Part shown: positions 1 through 12,797 of the stretch, in pieces
How positions within the stretch are numbered: position 1 is the stretch's first letter
Layout of the letters: every line of letters starts with the position of its first letter
Assembly: GCA_009746045.1 (NCBI GenBank)
Contig: RPFO01000296.1
Coordinates: forward strand, 717,739 to 781,738
Reading direction: 5' to 3'
Length of the DNA stretch: 64,000 nucleotides
DNA from: Mesostigma viride
Lineage: Eukaryota > Streptophyta > Mesostigmatophyceae > Mesostigmatales > Mesostigmataceae
The notes under the pieces: generated by a model
Database searches by the model: none
What the model was told of the DNA's origin: nothing
The model's input: the letters and a program-made list of their open reading frames with translations, nothing else
Translations under genes and position numbers: made by a program

Positions 1-768
1 GCACAGCCAGCGGGGAGAGGCGAATGTTGGTCCTGCAGATGGCAGGCATTCTGGCCGACACGATGGTCACGGAAGTTGGCTATACTGGGCCACGCCACGC
101 TCCGATTCAAGTGATTCTGGAGCTGGCAGCAGCCGGCCGAGTACCTGGCGAAGCTGATCACGGCGTGCCAGTTGGTGGAATCATGTGGGGTCGACGGGCG
201 CTGGAAGGGCACTCCTTCGGCAATGCTGCCATCAGTCCAGGAGGGTGGGGCGATGCTGGCGTCTCCCGGGCGGTCCGGGCTGCGATGAGCATGGGGAAGC
301 TTCAGCCGACAAGCTGGAGCAAGGGCCCCGGCAATTAAGAAGAGGCATGCAGGGCGGCCCGTCCAATTAACAACAACAAGTGAGGGAGCGGTGCCTCCTT
401 CCGCTGCCTCTTCCAGCGCCGCTTCCAGCTCGTGACTGGTGGCAGCAGCTAGGTACGCTCAGGCCGTAGGCGCGATAGGATGAGTCGGGCTTTTAATGCT
501 CGCACACTAGACTGTCAAGTGAAGCGGTCAGGGCGTTAAACTGGATGGGGGGGGGGGGGGCGAGACCCGCCTGCTGTAAATTCAGCCCGTGTGCCCGCCG
601 GGCCTCTGCAGCAGGCGGCCCTAGATGGGATCCATGATGCTTGCAGGTCCTTTGTCCGCCGGCCGGAACGGTGGTTCCGTAGTAGCGGCAATGGCAGGAT
701 CTGTATAGTGGATGGGGGTGAATATGCTGAAGGAGCCCCTTACGAACCGTTAGTAGCCGCACGCTTAA
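1..768 (+). other. Left-edge region, possibly 5' part of the DIRS-like retroelement
   Basis: No protein family is recognisable. A GC-rich open frame (24-338) and a run of 14 or more G residues near 547-560 are present. The base composition and position directly upstream of the reverse-transcriptase fragment fit an upstream gag-like region of the same retroelement, but nothing in the sequence proves it. Treat as unassigned. Confidence 0.25.
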
Positions 769-1326
769 TTGGCCTTGCCTGCATGGTCCGGGGAAAGGTG
801 GCCAAGTGGATGTGCTGAACTTATACTACCCCCCTCTTGGGGAGCAATTTTGAATGATGAGAGTATAAGATGGTGCGGACGCTGCATTAGCCCAGCAGAG
901 CGGATATCTTGCAGAAGTCCATGCGGCTCTCGCGGGGGTGTAGCTGCCATGGAGGAGTTCACGCGGTTTTGCTCGGTGTGTGTGGAGAGGGGGATTTTGG
1001 GTGGATTTTTTGAGGAGGAGCCGCCTATGGTGAACGGTACTTTTGGGGTCGGAAAGCCCCGCGACGGCTGTATACGGCTGATTGTGGACAACCGTCGTGG
1101 CAACATGCCACTATATACCAGATCCTCTGCCCGCTTTTTTAGCACACCTTGGCGTGATTTGCGATTTGCCCACGCGCGCTGGGGAGGATGTTTTTGGGGG
1201 CGTATCAGATTTGGATTCGTATACTGCAACACACTCCGCCTGCCCGTTTGGATGCGGCGGTAATGTGTCTGGATGCCGCGGTGTGGTCGGATCTGGTGGG
1301 CCTGAGTGGGGCAAATCGGAAGGTGT
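769..1326 (+). pseudogene. Reverse transcriptase, N-terminal part, DIRS-like retroelement (fragment)
   Basis: Translation near 1035-1103 reads FGVGKPRDGCIRLIVDNRRG, which matches the early reverse-transcriptase block in which a basic/Gly stretch is followed by RLIVD-R-N. Further downstream a second frame gives GGVSDLDSY, like the region around catalytic motif A, so at least one frameshift is present. The frame stops being useful at 1326, where the 5-bp target duplication of the LTR element begins. The continuation lies beyond that insertion at 7924. Codons are very GC-rich. The family assignment rests mainly on the RNase H and tyrosine-recombinase pieces further along. The copy is dead. Confidence 0.55.
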
Positions 1327-1877
1327 TGTTAAATAAAGCATCAATTACAAGCTTAAGGAGTTGGCGAAGATCCTCGAAGATGATGGTAGTGGGTATTGTG
1401 CTCAGATCCATAGCCCGCAGCCCTTAGGCCCGTAGGTGCGCGCGCTCACATGGTGATTGCGCCCCAAAATGTAATGACGGCTGCCTTTGTGGATCATCAC
1501 CGCAACGCATCAGCTCAACCACAAGACACACATACCGCGAACTGAAGTTATCAACGCGACACCACAAAGTACCCAGAAATAGAGCGATACCACCGCAAGT
1601 AGTAAAACTGCACAAGTACCGGCGCGGCGCCACACACATCGGCCACAACCGAAAGTACTCAACTTCCGTTCACTGACAGACTTCCGCCCACTCGATTAGT
1701 CACAATACCAGATCAACACATAGCCCACATCAGCTCATCAAATACCAACACCAATCAACACAGACAAGATGGGTGAACACAAACTTGTATGAATTACCAC
1801 CAGTTGGTTAATGCACCAATCAACACAGGTTGTTATAGGTTACCCACCAATGTGACTGCGAGCCATAAAAGACAACA
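1327..1877 (-). repeat. Long terminal repeat, left copy
   Basis: A 551-bp direct repeat of 7373-7923. It starts TGTT and ends AACA and is preceded by the target duplication GGTGT. A few substitutions separate it from the right copy, for example near 1552, 1673 and 1728. Confidence 0.92.
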
Positions 1878-4800
1878 CCAGCCCATTTTTCCCGAGCAGT
1901 CACATCCCCATGTGATTTTCAATCAGAACCACACTTAGCCTGTCCGCACCCACAACTGATGCCATTTCACAACAACTACTCGTCATCACCTCTCGACATA
2001 ACATTATGTAACTGTCACATGACACACCATTAACTCCTCAAGCAAAACCAAGACCCACAAATAAACACTGTTGGTCACAACCATGCATACCAAACAAAGA
2101 CAATAAGCGAGAATCAATGAGACAACCAAGATAACCAAAATCAACATCACTTGGCTATAACGGTATCACTTGTCAACTACACATCACTAAATGTATCAAG
2201 GAGACAACCAGCGCAGGCCAGAAATCATATATGCATACGCATTGACGATTATCCAACATGGATCTGCCACCACCACACATCAGCATACTCAGCCTCAACA
2301 TTGCACAGATCATCTGCACACACCACACAAAATAATACGAGCCAGAACATTATGTACTAGGGGAGTGCCAACCCCGTTATCAGGCGCCCATTGATGCCCT
2401 GCTCATATTATCAGCATGTGCTAGAAAGTCATGTAAGCAAGCGAGAATACAAGACTGGTCCACCAAGACCATCTGTGCCACTGACCTCATCAAGTACACT
2501 CAATCACTTTACGCCAGGCACTAGGAATCACACAGCCACCTTTGCGGCTTTGCCAGGTCAACCAGGTGAGTCATTTGCCCACTGCCCACCAGATGATCCT
2601 TCCTGGACCAAAGTACCCGACTTCCCACGTACCCGAATAAAACGAACATGAGCTGACACGGACCCGTGGGGTCAATACCACGGCACTGACCATCAAGAGA
2701 GAAGCAAGAAATGGATCAAGAACTCAGGTACTCAGACCTGTTCAGCAATCAGATTTTCAGTGCCACATTATTCCAGTAGGCTTGATATTACCGGCACACA
2801 CGCCCAAGGCCTTCCTGGCCCATGCCCTTGCCTGCGGCCTCCCCAACACCAAGGCATACACTGCAAGTGGTTCACACTGACTATCAACAAGCCATACGGT
2901 CACAGAACACATTCCCTCACTCCCATAAAGTAGACACCACTCACAAGGACATCTAACTCCAATGACATGCTCTCACCAGCATCCATGCTTTGTCCACATA
3001 ACATTCATCGCGGCCCCCAAGTATACACCACACCATCTACTCAGGCCACAACAAAGTGTAGGGCAAACTGCCCACCATATTCCCGTTAAACTCAGACCTG
3101 CTCACATAGCCTCACTCTTATAGGAAATGTCACATATTGATGCATATCAATGGGGTGATTTCAGCCAATTCACTCGTTTGCACGTTTGGATGCCTATGTC
3201 AAAACTATTTACGATCATCTCACAGCTCACAGCACCACATCATATGCAACAAGGACCATCACTGAATGAGACAACTCAAAACTGTGTGCATAATTCACAT
3301 GCATCATGCAACACTGATCCTATGCCCACATACCCATCCTCACAAGGTGCTTCGCTCATAAAACCATCATGCTGCGGAAGACCCTCGACACATCTACATT
3401 CCCGTGCATCTAAGCACATCCAGTGCCCACAACAAGCATACCCCGCCTGCGGCATGCACCACGCACTGCCGGCCCGCGGTGTAAAATCCCAGGCGTCATC
3501 TCCTTCCGCCTCATCATCAACACGTCTCTCCAAAGCGTGTATCCTCGCCTGTGGTTGATGCACCTTGCACCACCAGCCCGCGATTGAGCGCCATCGGCTA
3601 GTGCCCGAGCACTACCGGACCCCGCGCTCCCTTGCCTTCAGTAGGTGTCACAGCACCTCTGGTCCGCAAGACCCCAGCAGTCGCTTCATACCGGGCAAGT
3701 ATGAGCCTCGCAGACTGCTCGCATTACCATCAGCAAGTGGGGCAACCCCCGAAATGCCTAGGTACTCTAGCCGTACTGCCCCCGGATTTGGGCAACCCCT
3801 CATCCAGCAGAAGTGGCAAGTAGGGTAGCTAGTCCTACTCTCACCACCCAAGTCAGCTTCCAAGCAGGGTTTCCCCCTCCTCAACATCAGGCATCAGCCT
3901 ATGTCCTGTTCACCATCTGTCGCGGGGAGTGTGTCAGGGCCACCGTCTCCCCATGGTGCTGCTGGAGCTGAACTTCCCAGGCTAGGCACACACGTTCAGC
4001 TCTGCTGTTGTCAAGCATTATTGAGCCTGAACACAACGACCAGGGCGCGCGCATGACTCCACTCATGCTCCCCATTGGTCCCGCACCACAGACCCACTGC
4101 TTGGCAACATAAATATATCGGGGCATGTACACCACGGGTGCAGATCCGTTCATCACCAGACCAAGTATCTGTCTGCTAGCTCCCATCTCTGAACAACCCA
4201 AACCAGTGTCATGGTCACAGCCACCGTTCCAGAACAATACCAACTGCGCAAAACCCGAGTTGTTACCAAACGCGCATGAGGTACTTCTACGCCCGCAAAA
4301 CAGTACAATTCCCAACGCTTTCCTTTTATTAAGGAGTAAAATGTGCGTTTGACCGACCAACACGAGCATAAGGACGCGTGAAGTGACACGCCACGGAGCT
4401 AACGCACCACGATGGGTTGGTTTAGAAGAAAAGGTCGTTGGCGGAGAGGAGACACAGCAAGTTCACACAAGCAACACCTGACTGCAGTTACCACCGCCAA
4501 ATCGGTACCTGCACTAGTAACCCCACCTGATCGCTGGTACCCAAAACGTTGTCACTCACAGCACCGGCACCTTAGGGAACAATACCACAGAGATTAGCTG
4601 CACGCCCAGAGAGGTACTGTGTGATGAATCAGACACCGATCTCAATCTGCCACCCATGCCCCACCAAGCGTCCGGATACTAAGTGGGACAACTTTGTCTG
4701 TGGTGGGCCCCCTTTTAGTGTACTCAATTCCAAGCTCCCATTTCTTCCTCGTTCCCAAGGGTAGCTTCCCCCGCTCACAGCTCCCTTTGCCCCAGGCGGG

Positions 4801-7372
4801 ACCCTCCTACATGCAAGCTCCAGCGGGATGCCCCCTTTCTGTGCACACCCGCGAGCGATCTCTCCATGGACCGAGCTGCTGCCTGGGCAACCGAGAAGGG
4901 ACTAAGTCTCGGTGGGTCAGACCTAACATGCCCCCTTCAACATGAGCATGCAAGTCCGCAGTGAACGCCATCAACCGGCACGCACCTTGACCTTAAATCG
5001 GCACGCACCATCTGACCTTCAACCCCAAACATATCCAGAGCACACTCACCAAGTTCCCTTCTAGAGGTCTGCACTGGCACAATCAAAAGGTGCCGCCAAT
5101 GACTCAACATCATGCCACAGCACAGGCCATTCACATCAGAATTCAACTCCATGGAAGCTCAGGCACACAAATTACAACCATGGCATTTTAGGCTATTCCC
5201 GCTCCAATCCATGCAGCAGAGGCAACCTGACCCAGACTATGCACAAATGGGCCCTTAGTCTGCTATACTGTTGCCTCCTCCCACATCTACAGAAATAGTC
5301 GGCGCATGGACAGAGCTCAAAGCAAGAAGACACGGGATAATGCCACTGTCAGGCCAGCTCTGCCAGCCCCTGTCAGGCACATCTAACAGGCCTGTAAGCT
5401 ATCACATGAATGAACAACGCACATCCTGTCCACATCAAGCCACATTAATTAATTAATTAATTAAACTCGTGCTCTCGTTGGGGAGTCACGGAGCACCGAA
5501 GTGCTTTTAATCCCTGTGCGTGCACAACAGGAGAAAGGGCAGAGACCCCCAGTCTCCTTCATGCCTAAGGCATGCCACAGCTGCATTCGGGTGCGCTAGC
5601 TAAACGGACACGCTCAAGCCAAATGGAACCTCCACATGATACGCACTGCCTGAAAGAAACGCCATACACAAGACTAGCCACTGCAACCTTGCTTAGCGGG
5701 TCACCATCCCACAACCCATTCAAATGTGCAATCTCAGCTTAGACACCGCCTTGCAACTTCGTCAGATGTAGAGGCAAACTCTATCATCAACTCATAGACA
5801 GCACGGAGCAACCCTAGCCACAAAAAACAGATGAAAAACCACAGATGAAAAAACAGAGAGAACCCATCGGAGGAAGTCGTTAGAGAAAACACGCCCCCTT
5901 CCCAGGTTTATAAAGGACACAGACCCTTAGTCCAAGTAAGCCTCCAGTCATTGACACATAGAAAACAGCGTGGGACATCTCATCACTGTCCGCTCATAAA
6001 CAACTGCCTTCATCCCAGCTGCCCAACCATAACCGGCAGCCACAAACATTAGCATGCCACACAGAGGCACCACGCATCATCCAACAAACGCCAAGCGACA
6101 AGTGTGACAGCCACTCATTCATTCACAAATTCTAAATAATCACCACATGGCATGTCCAAGTAGAGCGTCACACATACTCCCCGATAACACAAGGCTCACT
6201 CGACTCAGTGATACAGTTTCGTTCTCGGATTCCACTGCACCAATATTGCCCCAATGGGCAGGATGCACCACGGCTGGTTCAGCCAGACCACCATACCCAG
6301 TCACACACGGGTTACTGAAAATGCCTCTCACAATCATCATCACCACTGGTATCCCAACTCTCTGTCTCAGCAGGGCACAGCCCAACACTGCGCATGCGCA
6401 TGTGGTATAAAATGCAACCGTTACCTGGGAGAACGCTGAACAGCGCAGCCAGTACACTGTTCTTGACATGGCTGAAATGGAGAAAAGAACACTAAGAGCA
6501 GGCACACTCAGTGGCCCTCAGTTGGCGCAAGCGTCCCAAAGCCGGTAGCACATAGCTCATGGTGCTGCGGACAAGGAACAAGATGAAGCAAGCCTCTTCT
6601 CGGTACATGCAACTTTCATCACATGCATAAACTTTATTTGAGTACGCTTAGCACCCAGGCTGAGAAGGAAGCCACCAGCCGAATCAAAAGAACAAATTAT
6701 ACATTGCAAGTCGTCATGGACTTGCTCCGGAGAACTAGCAATTTCGGCGCAGAAGAAGCGCAGATAACGTCAAATAACAGACTTTTGTAACACACACAGA
6801 GCCTACGTTTCCTGCACAAAGACTTGCCCGTAGGCAACCACAACGTCTCGAGACAAGACAATAGTGCCCAGTTGACGCAGAGAAATAGCTAGCATACTGC
6901 ATGCAGCAAGTAACGACCCAAGAAAACTGCATTCCGACAATCAGCATGACGAGCATGACCCACAAGAGATCATCTCAGTCTATTTCGTTTGGGATACACA
7001 GCGCACAGTTACGGAATCTATTGCAAACTCAATCGACACGGCTATCATAATAAATCCATTAGCATTCTTAAAGGACAAGCGCACAGAGAGAGATTCTGGC
7101 GCAATTCAGTCGGTCAGTCGAGACGACCCGAAATTCCAGGCACATCGCCTACCGAGCTCCGTTTCAGATCGAATTGTCGCAGCTTCAAGCAGCCAATCAG
7201 GAGTAGCTCGCCAAGATATAGCAGAGGACATTTCCTTCGTCACTTCCGTTTACATTACCGCTAGAAAGTGTACAATTCCGTTAGAAATTCCGCATCATTT
7301 TCTCTTGGACAAATGCCGCCATGGTCAACTGACGCTTTTATGCAGCTAAAACGAGAACCCCAACCTAGTACA
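1878..7372. other. Interior of the LTR element, no coding potential seen
   Basis: About 5.5 kb, AC-rich on the plus strand, with only short random frames. A segment near 2190-2225 is shared, inverted, with host DNA near 39260-39300. A (TTAA)n run lies at about 5451-5464. No reverse transcriptase, integrase or protease motif was seen on either strand. Confidence 0.7.
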
Positions 7373-7923
7373 TGTTAAATAAAGCATCAATTACAAGCTT
7401 AAGGAGTTGGCGAAGATCCTCGAAGATGATGGTAGTGGGTATTGTGCTCAGATCCATAGCCCGCAGCCCTTAGGCCCGTAGGTGCGCGCGCTCACATGGT
7501 GATTGCGCCCCAAAATGTAATGACGGCTGCCTTTGTGGATCATCACCGCAACGCATCAGCTCAACCACAAGACACACATACCGCGAACTGAAGCTATCAA
7601 CGCGACACCACAAAGTACCCAGAAATAGAGCGATACCACCGCAAGTAGTAAAACTGCACAAGTACCGGCGCGGCGCCACACACATCGGCCACAACCGAAA
7701 GTACTCAACTTCCGATCACTGACAGACTTCCGCCCACTCGATTAGTCACAATACCAGATCAACACATATCCCACATCAGCTCATCAAATACCAACACCAA
7801 TTAACACAGACAAGATGGGTGAACACAAACTTGTATGAATTACCACCAGTTGGTTAATGCACCAATCAACACAGGTTGTTATAGGTTACCCACCAATGTG
7901 ACTGCGAGCCATAAAAGACAACA
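7373..7923 (-). repeat. Long terminal repeat, right copy
   Basis: Near-identical to 1327-1877. It is followed directly by GGTGT, the second copy of the target-site duplication. Confidence 0.92.
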
Positions 7924-8196
7924 GGTGTGGCCGTGGATGTTGTGCTGGCCAATGGGAAACTGTTGTACCGCTGTGGCCCCAAGCCCCCGTTGGAGGCTAG
8001 TCGTGGGCTGAGCATCGACATGACAACGCTGATCCTGGTGGCGGAGGCCAACGAGGCGGGGGAGACTGTCCGGCTGAGGCTGGAGGAGGACCCTGCTGCG
8101 CCCTTGGCGCCCTCGCCGTGCTTCGAATCTCGGCAGGATCTGGAAGGTATGCATGCTGTGACGATCGATGACCTCAATTTCACCCACTGTGGGCCG
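7924..8196 (+). pseudogene. Reverse transcriptase, central fragment (continues from 1326)
   Basis: Bridging the LTR insertion while counting the GGTGT duplication once gives a frame with WPMG, which resembles the Pro-Met-Gly block of DIRS-type reverse transcriptases. Several stops and shifts follow. The piece ends at the GGGCCC-tipped MITE-like insertion that begins near 8190. It is a broken remnant of the gene at 769-1326. Confidence 0.4.
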
Positions 8197-8686
8197 GGCC
8201 CACTTCAAATGTTCCGAAAAGTGTGACACTTTTTGTCGTTTTTTTTACTTTTTCGACGATCGTCACTCTGCAGAGTGATTCGTCGTGCGAAATCGTGCGA
8301 AATTGTGCGAAATTTGCTGAAATCGTGTGAAATTTGCTGAAATCGTGCGAATTTGTGCGAAATTTGCTGAAATCGTGCAAAATTTCATGTGAAAAATGTC
8401 GACGGTAAAAAAGTTTGATGTGCACAACGTGTGTGAATTCATGCGAAATTTTGTCAAACGTCACTCCCCAAAACGACCCTTGGTTGAAATCCATGCGAAA
8501 TCGTGCGAAATCATGCAAAATTGTGCGAAATCGTGCGAAATCGTGCAAAAATGTGTGAAAATTTTGCGAAAATCACGCGAAAATCACGCGAACTCGTGCG
8601 AATTTTTTTTTTTTTTTTGCAAAAATAGCGAAAAAGTGTCACACACTTGGCTTGGACGGCGGAACATTTGAAGTGGGCCCGGCCTG
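8190..8686. mobile_element. MITE-like element with inverted ends and GCGAAAT-rich core
   Basis: The left end (from about 8196) reads GGCCCACTTCAAATGTTCCG followed by AAAGTGTGACACTTTTT. The right end is the inverted equivalent, with CGGAACATTTGAAGTGGGCC at about 8661-8680. The 400-bp core is an imperfect array of short units such as GAAATCGTGC and GAAATTTGCT. The element sits inside the reverse-transcriptase remnant. The target duplication is unclear because the ends are themselves GGGCC-rich. Confidence 0.6.
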
Positions 8687-9800
8687 TGCGTCGGTGGATG
8701 GGGTGAATCAGCAGCTAGATCACGTGTTCAGGCTGCCTACGCCGCTGTTGGGCTGGTGCAGAAGTCTGACAAGGTGGTACGGGCGACAGCTGAGCAGACT
8801 GGTGTGCAGTCGGTGGGTGTCATTCACCAAAGAGATGGCGATGTGCATGGTGCCTGTTCCTGAGCGTGTACGGTGGCGGTTATCGCTGCTACTCATAGAA
8901 TCTTGGATCGCGGGTTTACATACTCCCGCGAACTTAGTTCTGTGCTTAGGAAGCGGGTGTGGATGCATCAGACTGCTGTGCCGCCCTATGCTCTCGGTGT
9001 GGTCTGCAAGACGTATCGACTGCTAGCAGCCATGAACGCCTCCCTGCCTGGGCGCCGCTGGCGCCTCCCTGTGGGGGCCCGCCAGGAGCTTCAGGCGGCG
9101 ATCGACCTGGCCCCCTTTTTGAGGGCTGCCAGGGCCCGCCCCCTTTCTGACCGGGTCGTCGCAAGTGATGCGAGCAGTTCCGGCGGTGGGGTGGTCTACA
9201 GGGACCTGCCTGGGGCCGATTGTGCCCGGCTTGCGACCCGGCGCGAAGCGCGCGGGGGGATGGCGGACGACAGCCTTAACGTCTGGGGAGGACTGGGACC
9301 TGGAGCGCAGCATGGAGGAGGGGGACTACAGCCTGCTGGACGGTGGCCACTGGCGTACGGCACTGTCCTACAGGTGGCGGGGGCAGCCTAACCACATCAA
9401 CGTCAAGGAGGCGATTGCTGTGACGCAGGGGGTCGAGTGGTCGTGCCGGACCAAGGCGTGTCGAGGTAAGCGAGTCGTCCGGCTCGTGGACTCTAGTACG
9501 TGCTGTGCATGGTGGGGGTGTAATTGTCATCTAGCTGAGGGCGGTCGTCTTCCTATACCGCCTCAACCATGCAGCTGGTTCGGCGCTACTGTGCTCTGTC
9601 ACTGGCTGGCGACATCAGTGCAGAGCCACTGGGTCTGGGTGCATGGCGGCTACCGACCGCACAACCCAGCTGACAAGGCCAGTCGGCGTGGCGCTTGGAT
9701 TCCTGACTTGACCCGCTGTGGTGACGTGCATCCCAACCCTGGGCCTGATGGGGCGCGACGCCCTCGATCGGGACTTGGCACTTTTGTTGGAGGGCACAGT
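8687..9800 (+). pseudogene. Reverse transcriptase C-terminus and RNase H of DIRS-like retroelement
   Basis: One frame from about 8687 reads through a region with VGLVQKSDKVVRATAEQTGV, then an in-frame stop near 8858. A long stretch follows, with RLLAAMNASLPGRRWRLPVG and VVASDASSSGGGVVYRD. The SDAS-SSGG pattern is the start of the RNase H fold in DIRS/Ngaro-type polyproteins. A shifted frame (9276-9530) continues with HINVKEAIAVTQGVEW and RVVRLVDSSTCCAWWG, the expected next RNase H blocks. At least two frameshifts and one stop make the copy non-functional. GC content is much higher than in the neighbouring LTR element. Confidence 0.6.
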
Positions 9801-10364
9801 CAACCCTGTGTCTACCTACTAATTGCCAGCGTATCGGCGCGCGGCGGCTGTCTACGTGGCGTGGGTGCCACCTGGCCCGGCCGTCGACCCAGCTGACACG
9901 GAAGCCATTTTCTGTGAGTGGATTTCTGCTGTCTACCATGCCAGAGGTGGGCGGGGGCGTATCTTACGCCAGCACGCCAAGGCCTGTCTGCACCTGTACT
10001 ACCCCGGCCGACATTGTTCGGAATTGGGTACTGGCGGACCGCCTGCTCAGTAGCAGGTTGGCAGCGGCTTGTTCCGGCTCATGTCAGCCCTGAGTCCGCC
10101 TATGCCCTGGCGCCTTTGCTATTTCACTGCCCTGTTCACTAGTTTCACGTCGACAGGTGCGTTGATTAATTATTATTGCTTTCCAGCAGTATTTACGCAT
10201 TAGCGAGGCGCTAGGGCTGCGGGTTCGGGAATCATGTGGCTCATCCTGGCCACCCCCTTCTCGAGCCAGGGCCCACGGTCGGTGCCCTTGTGCTGCGCAA
10301 CCCCAAGACTGCGCAGGGGGCCGGCGGCCCAGCACGTCCTCGTCCGGGATCCACTTTCCTTTGT
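9558..10364 (+). repeat. Tandem duplication, unit 1 (about 0.81 kb)
   Basis: Nearly identical to 10375-11188. Differences are mostly small insertions: extra short words in one copy, for example within the tract following CTACC near 9999-10012. The unit spans the end of RNase H and the start of the recombinase region. Confidence 0.88.
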
Positions 10365-11596
10365 CTAATTCCTACCGCCTCAACCATGCAGCTGGTTCGG
10401 CGCTACTGTGCTCTGTCACTGGCTGGCGACATGCAGAGCCACTGGGTCTGGGTGCATGGCTACCGACCGCATGCACAACCCAGCTGACAAGGCCAGTCGG
10501 CGTGGCGCTTGGATTCCTGACTTGACCCGGTGTGCCGGTGACGTGCATCCCAACCCTGGGCCTGATGGGGCGCGACGCCCTCGATCCGGACTTGGCACTT
10601 TTGTTGGAGGGCACAGTCAACCCTGTGTCTACCTAATTGCCAGCGTACCGGCGCGCGGCGGCTGTCTACGTGGCGTGGGCGCCACCTGGCCCGGCCGTCG
10701 ACCCAGCTGACACGGAAGCCATTTTCTGTGAGTGGATTTCTGCTGTCTACCATGCCAGAGGTGGGCGGGGGCGTATCTTACGCCAGCACGTACGCCAAGG
10801 CCTGTCTGCACCTGCACTACCCCGACATTGTTCGGAATTGGGTACTGGCGGACCGCCTGCTAGCAGGTTGGCAGCGGCTTGTTCCGGCTCATGTCAGCCC
10901 TGAGTCCGCCTATGCCCTGGCGCCTTTGCTATTTCACTGCCCTGTTCACTAGTTTCACGTCAACAGGTGCATTTAAGAGTGCGTTGATTAATTATTATTG
11001 CTTTCCAGCAGTATTTACGCATTAGCGAGGCGCTAGGGCTGCGGGTTCGGGAATCATATGTGGCTCATCCTGGCCACCCCCTTCTCGAGCCAGGGCCCAC
11101 GGTCGGTGCCCTTGTGCTGCGCAACCCCAAGACTGCGCAGGGGGCTGGCGGCCCAGCACGTCCTCGTCCGGGATCCACTTTCCTTTGTGGCTCCTAGCTG
11201 CGACGCCTGACGGCTGGCCAGCCCCCGGATGCACTTCTTTTTCGGGGTTTTAACGTACAGCCAGGCTAGGCAGCAGTGGCAGGCTGTGCAGGCCCGCATG
11301 GGCATCCCGGGGATATGTTTTCCTTTCACAGGCTGCCTCAGGCATGGGGGGGCGACGCACGACGCCATCGCTGGCTAGTCGCCGGAGGCCATTCAGCTGC
11401 GCGGCCGGTGGGCTTCGGCCCTGACTCGGTCACGCGCTACATAATAGGCCTCCACCGCAGCCTCCTGGGGCGAGACATCCCGCCTGCCCTCTGGGCTCAG
11501 GCCCTGGGTTTTGACCCTGGCAGCGGCTTTTCGGCGCGCCACTTCGGACTGGCGTCGAGTTTTGACGTCTTCCAGTTTTCAGCTCTCGTCTTTTAG
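9800..11596 (+). pseudogene. Tyrosine recombinase of DIRS-like retroelement (duplicated, broken)
   Basis: The reading frame after RNase H contains YRRAAAVYVAW and a helical SAM-like stretch (about 9823-10050), repeated at 10637-10900 by the tandem duplication. The catalytic C-terminus follows. Near 11329-11350 one frame reads LRHGGAT, which would carry the box II arginine. Near 11398-11415 it reads RGRWAS, and a shifted frame adds TRYIIGLH with the candidate tyrosine (about 11430-11450). The order LRxGGAT, GRWAS, RYI is typical of DIRS-type recombinases. Stops and shifts between the blocks make it inactive. Confidence 0.6.
10375..11188 (+). repeat. Tandem duplication, unit 2 (about 0.81 kb)
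   Basis: Second copy of 9558-10364, with a 13-bp insertion near 10968-10980 relative to unit 1. The high identity indicates a recent duplication, or a collapsed or expanded assembly. Confidence 0.88.
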
Positions 11597-11600
11597 CTAT

Positions 11601-12797
11601 AGCTATCAACTGACCTCACCCTTGTGACAGTGGGAGGTCAGGGGGGAAATGGGTGAACCCGAGGGTGAACCTGGGTTGGGACAAAGTACCCCCATAGCTA
11701 CTGTAGGTATAGTTTAAGTTTTCTTTTATGCATGTCCTACGTAATTTTTTTTCGGCTGTTAGCCATGTAAGGAGATGTGGGTAAAGCAGGGGCACCCAGG
11801 TTGGCTGGACAGGTGGTTGCTATAAAAGGTGGGCTTCCATTCTAGGGAAGCAGGTTGTTAATTCTTTTGCCTCCCACCCACCCACCCACCCTGGCAAAAG
11901 GGGTAGAGCAGGGGCACAGCTGCTGTCAGGGCTGGCCCTGCATATTCACATAGTGTGCTCACCCTAGCATACAGATGGCCGTGTTGCCATCTGGTAGACA
12001 TGTCTGTGTTATTCCACCGTATATAGAGCTAGCACACATATTGTAATAATAAATTTGATGTTTTGTGGTGATGCATGCAAAGCAAAGTAAGGCCAGAAAT
12101 GGATCGTGAGATGTAAAATCCGCTTCCCAGACCGGGAATTCTATTATAGCTGTCCAATATACCGTCGTGCAGTACCACCAATGCCTACCATTGAAATCAC
12201 CGATACCGCTGGAGGTATGCCTCGCATTTAATTTCGCCATGCCTCTTTCCAACTCCGAAGTCCAACTCCAACTCCAAGCAATTTTTTCACGGACTTTTAT
12301 TCTACAAGCACCATCAGCTTGCGCCTTAGCCGACGTCTTGAGCCCACCTCACCTTTGTAGCATACGCTATGCGTCAGCCTACTATACCTATGGTACTGCA
12401 TGGTACGTTGTATCAATTGCATCGATCCACAGTGTTGCGCCCCGGCACCATGCAGTCGAGAGAGCGCTCTGCCGCCTGCCCACTTGTGGCCTGAGTAAGA
12501 GAACTAGGGCGCCCTCCCTCCTCGTTGTGTATCTAGGGTTGAAGGAATTCCTTTACTCTGTATTGGCACCCACATGATCCTCTGTATTGGCGCGTGGTAC
12601 GCAGTCACGTGCTTATTAATTAATTAAGTACAGTAGTTCTATTCTACACTCGGGGGCAGCGCCCGTAGACCGTGGTGCACACCTTAGCATACTAGCAAAC
12701 ACGGCAATCCCTGTACTGCGCATGAGCGCTTAATTTGTACATGAAATTATCCCCAGTGTTTTTCAGCTCTTTGTCGGGCCACCATGCGCACATACAC
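11601..12797. other. Intergenic, no gene recognised
   Basis: AT-richer DNA with short homopolymers and a (CCCA)n patch near 11873-11890. A (TTAA)n run lies at about 12616-12628. The 136-codon plus-strand frame at 12167-12577 has no recognisable domain and is probably chance. Confidence 0.5.

Larger units (their letters stand above)
1327..7923 (-). mobile_element. Complete non-autonomous LTR retrotransposon (LARD-like)
   Basis: Two 551-bp direct repeats (1327-1877 and 7373-7923) begin TGTTAA and end ACAACA, giving the canonical TG...CA ends with TGTT/AACA inverted tips. The element is flanked by an identical 5-bp duplication GGTGT (1322-1326 and 7924-7928). The LTRs differ at only a few positions, so insertion was fairly recent. 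A purine-rich tract next to the left LTR, read on the minus strand, fits a polypurine tract and suggests minus orientation; this is weak. The 5.5-kb interior has no gag or pol frame longer than about 140 codons, so mobilisation would need proteins from another element. Confidence 0.9.
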
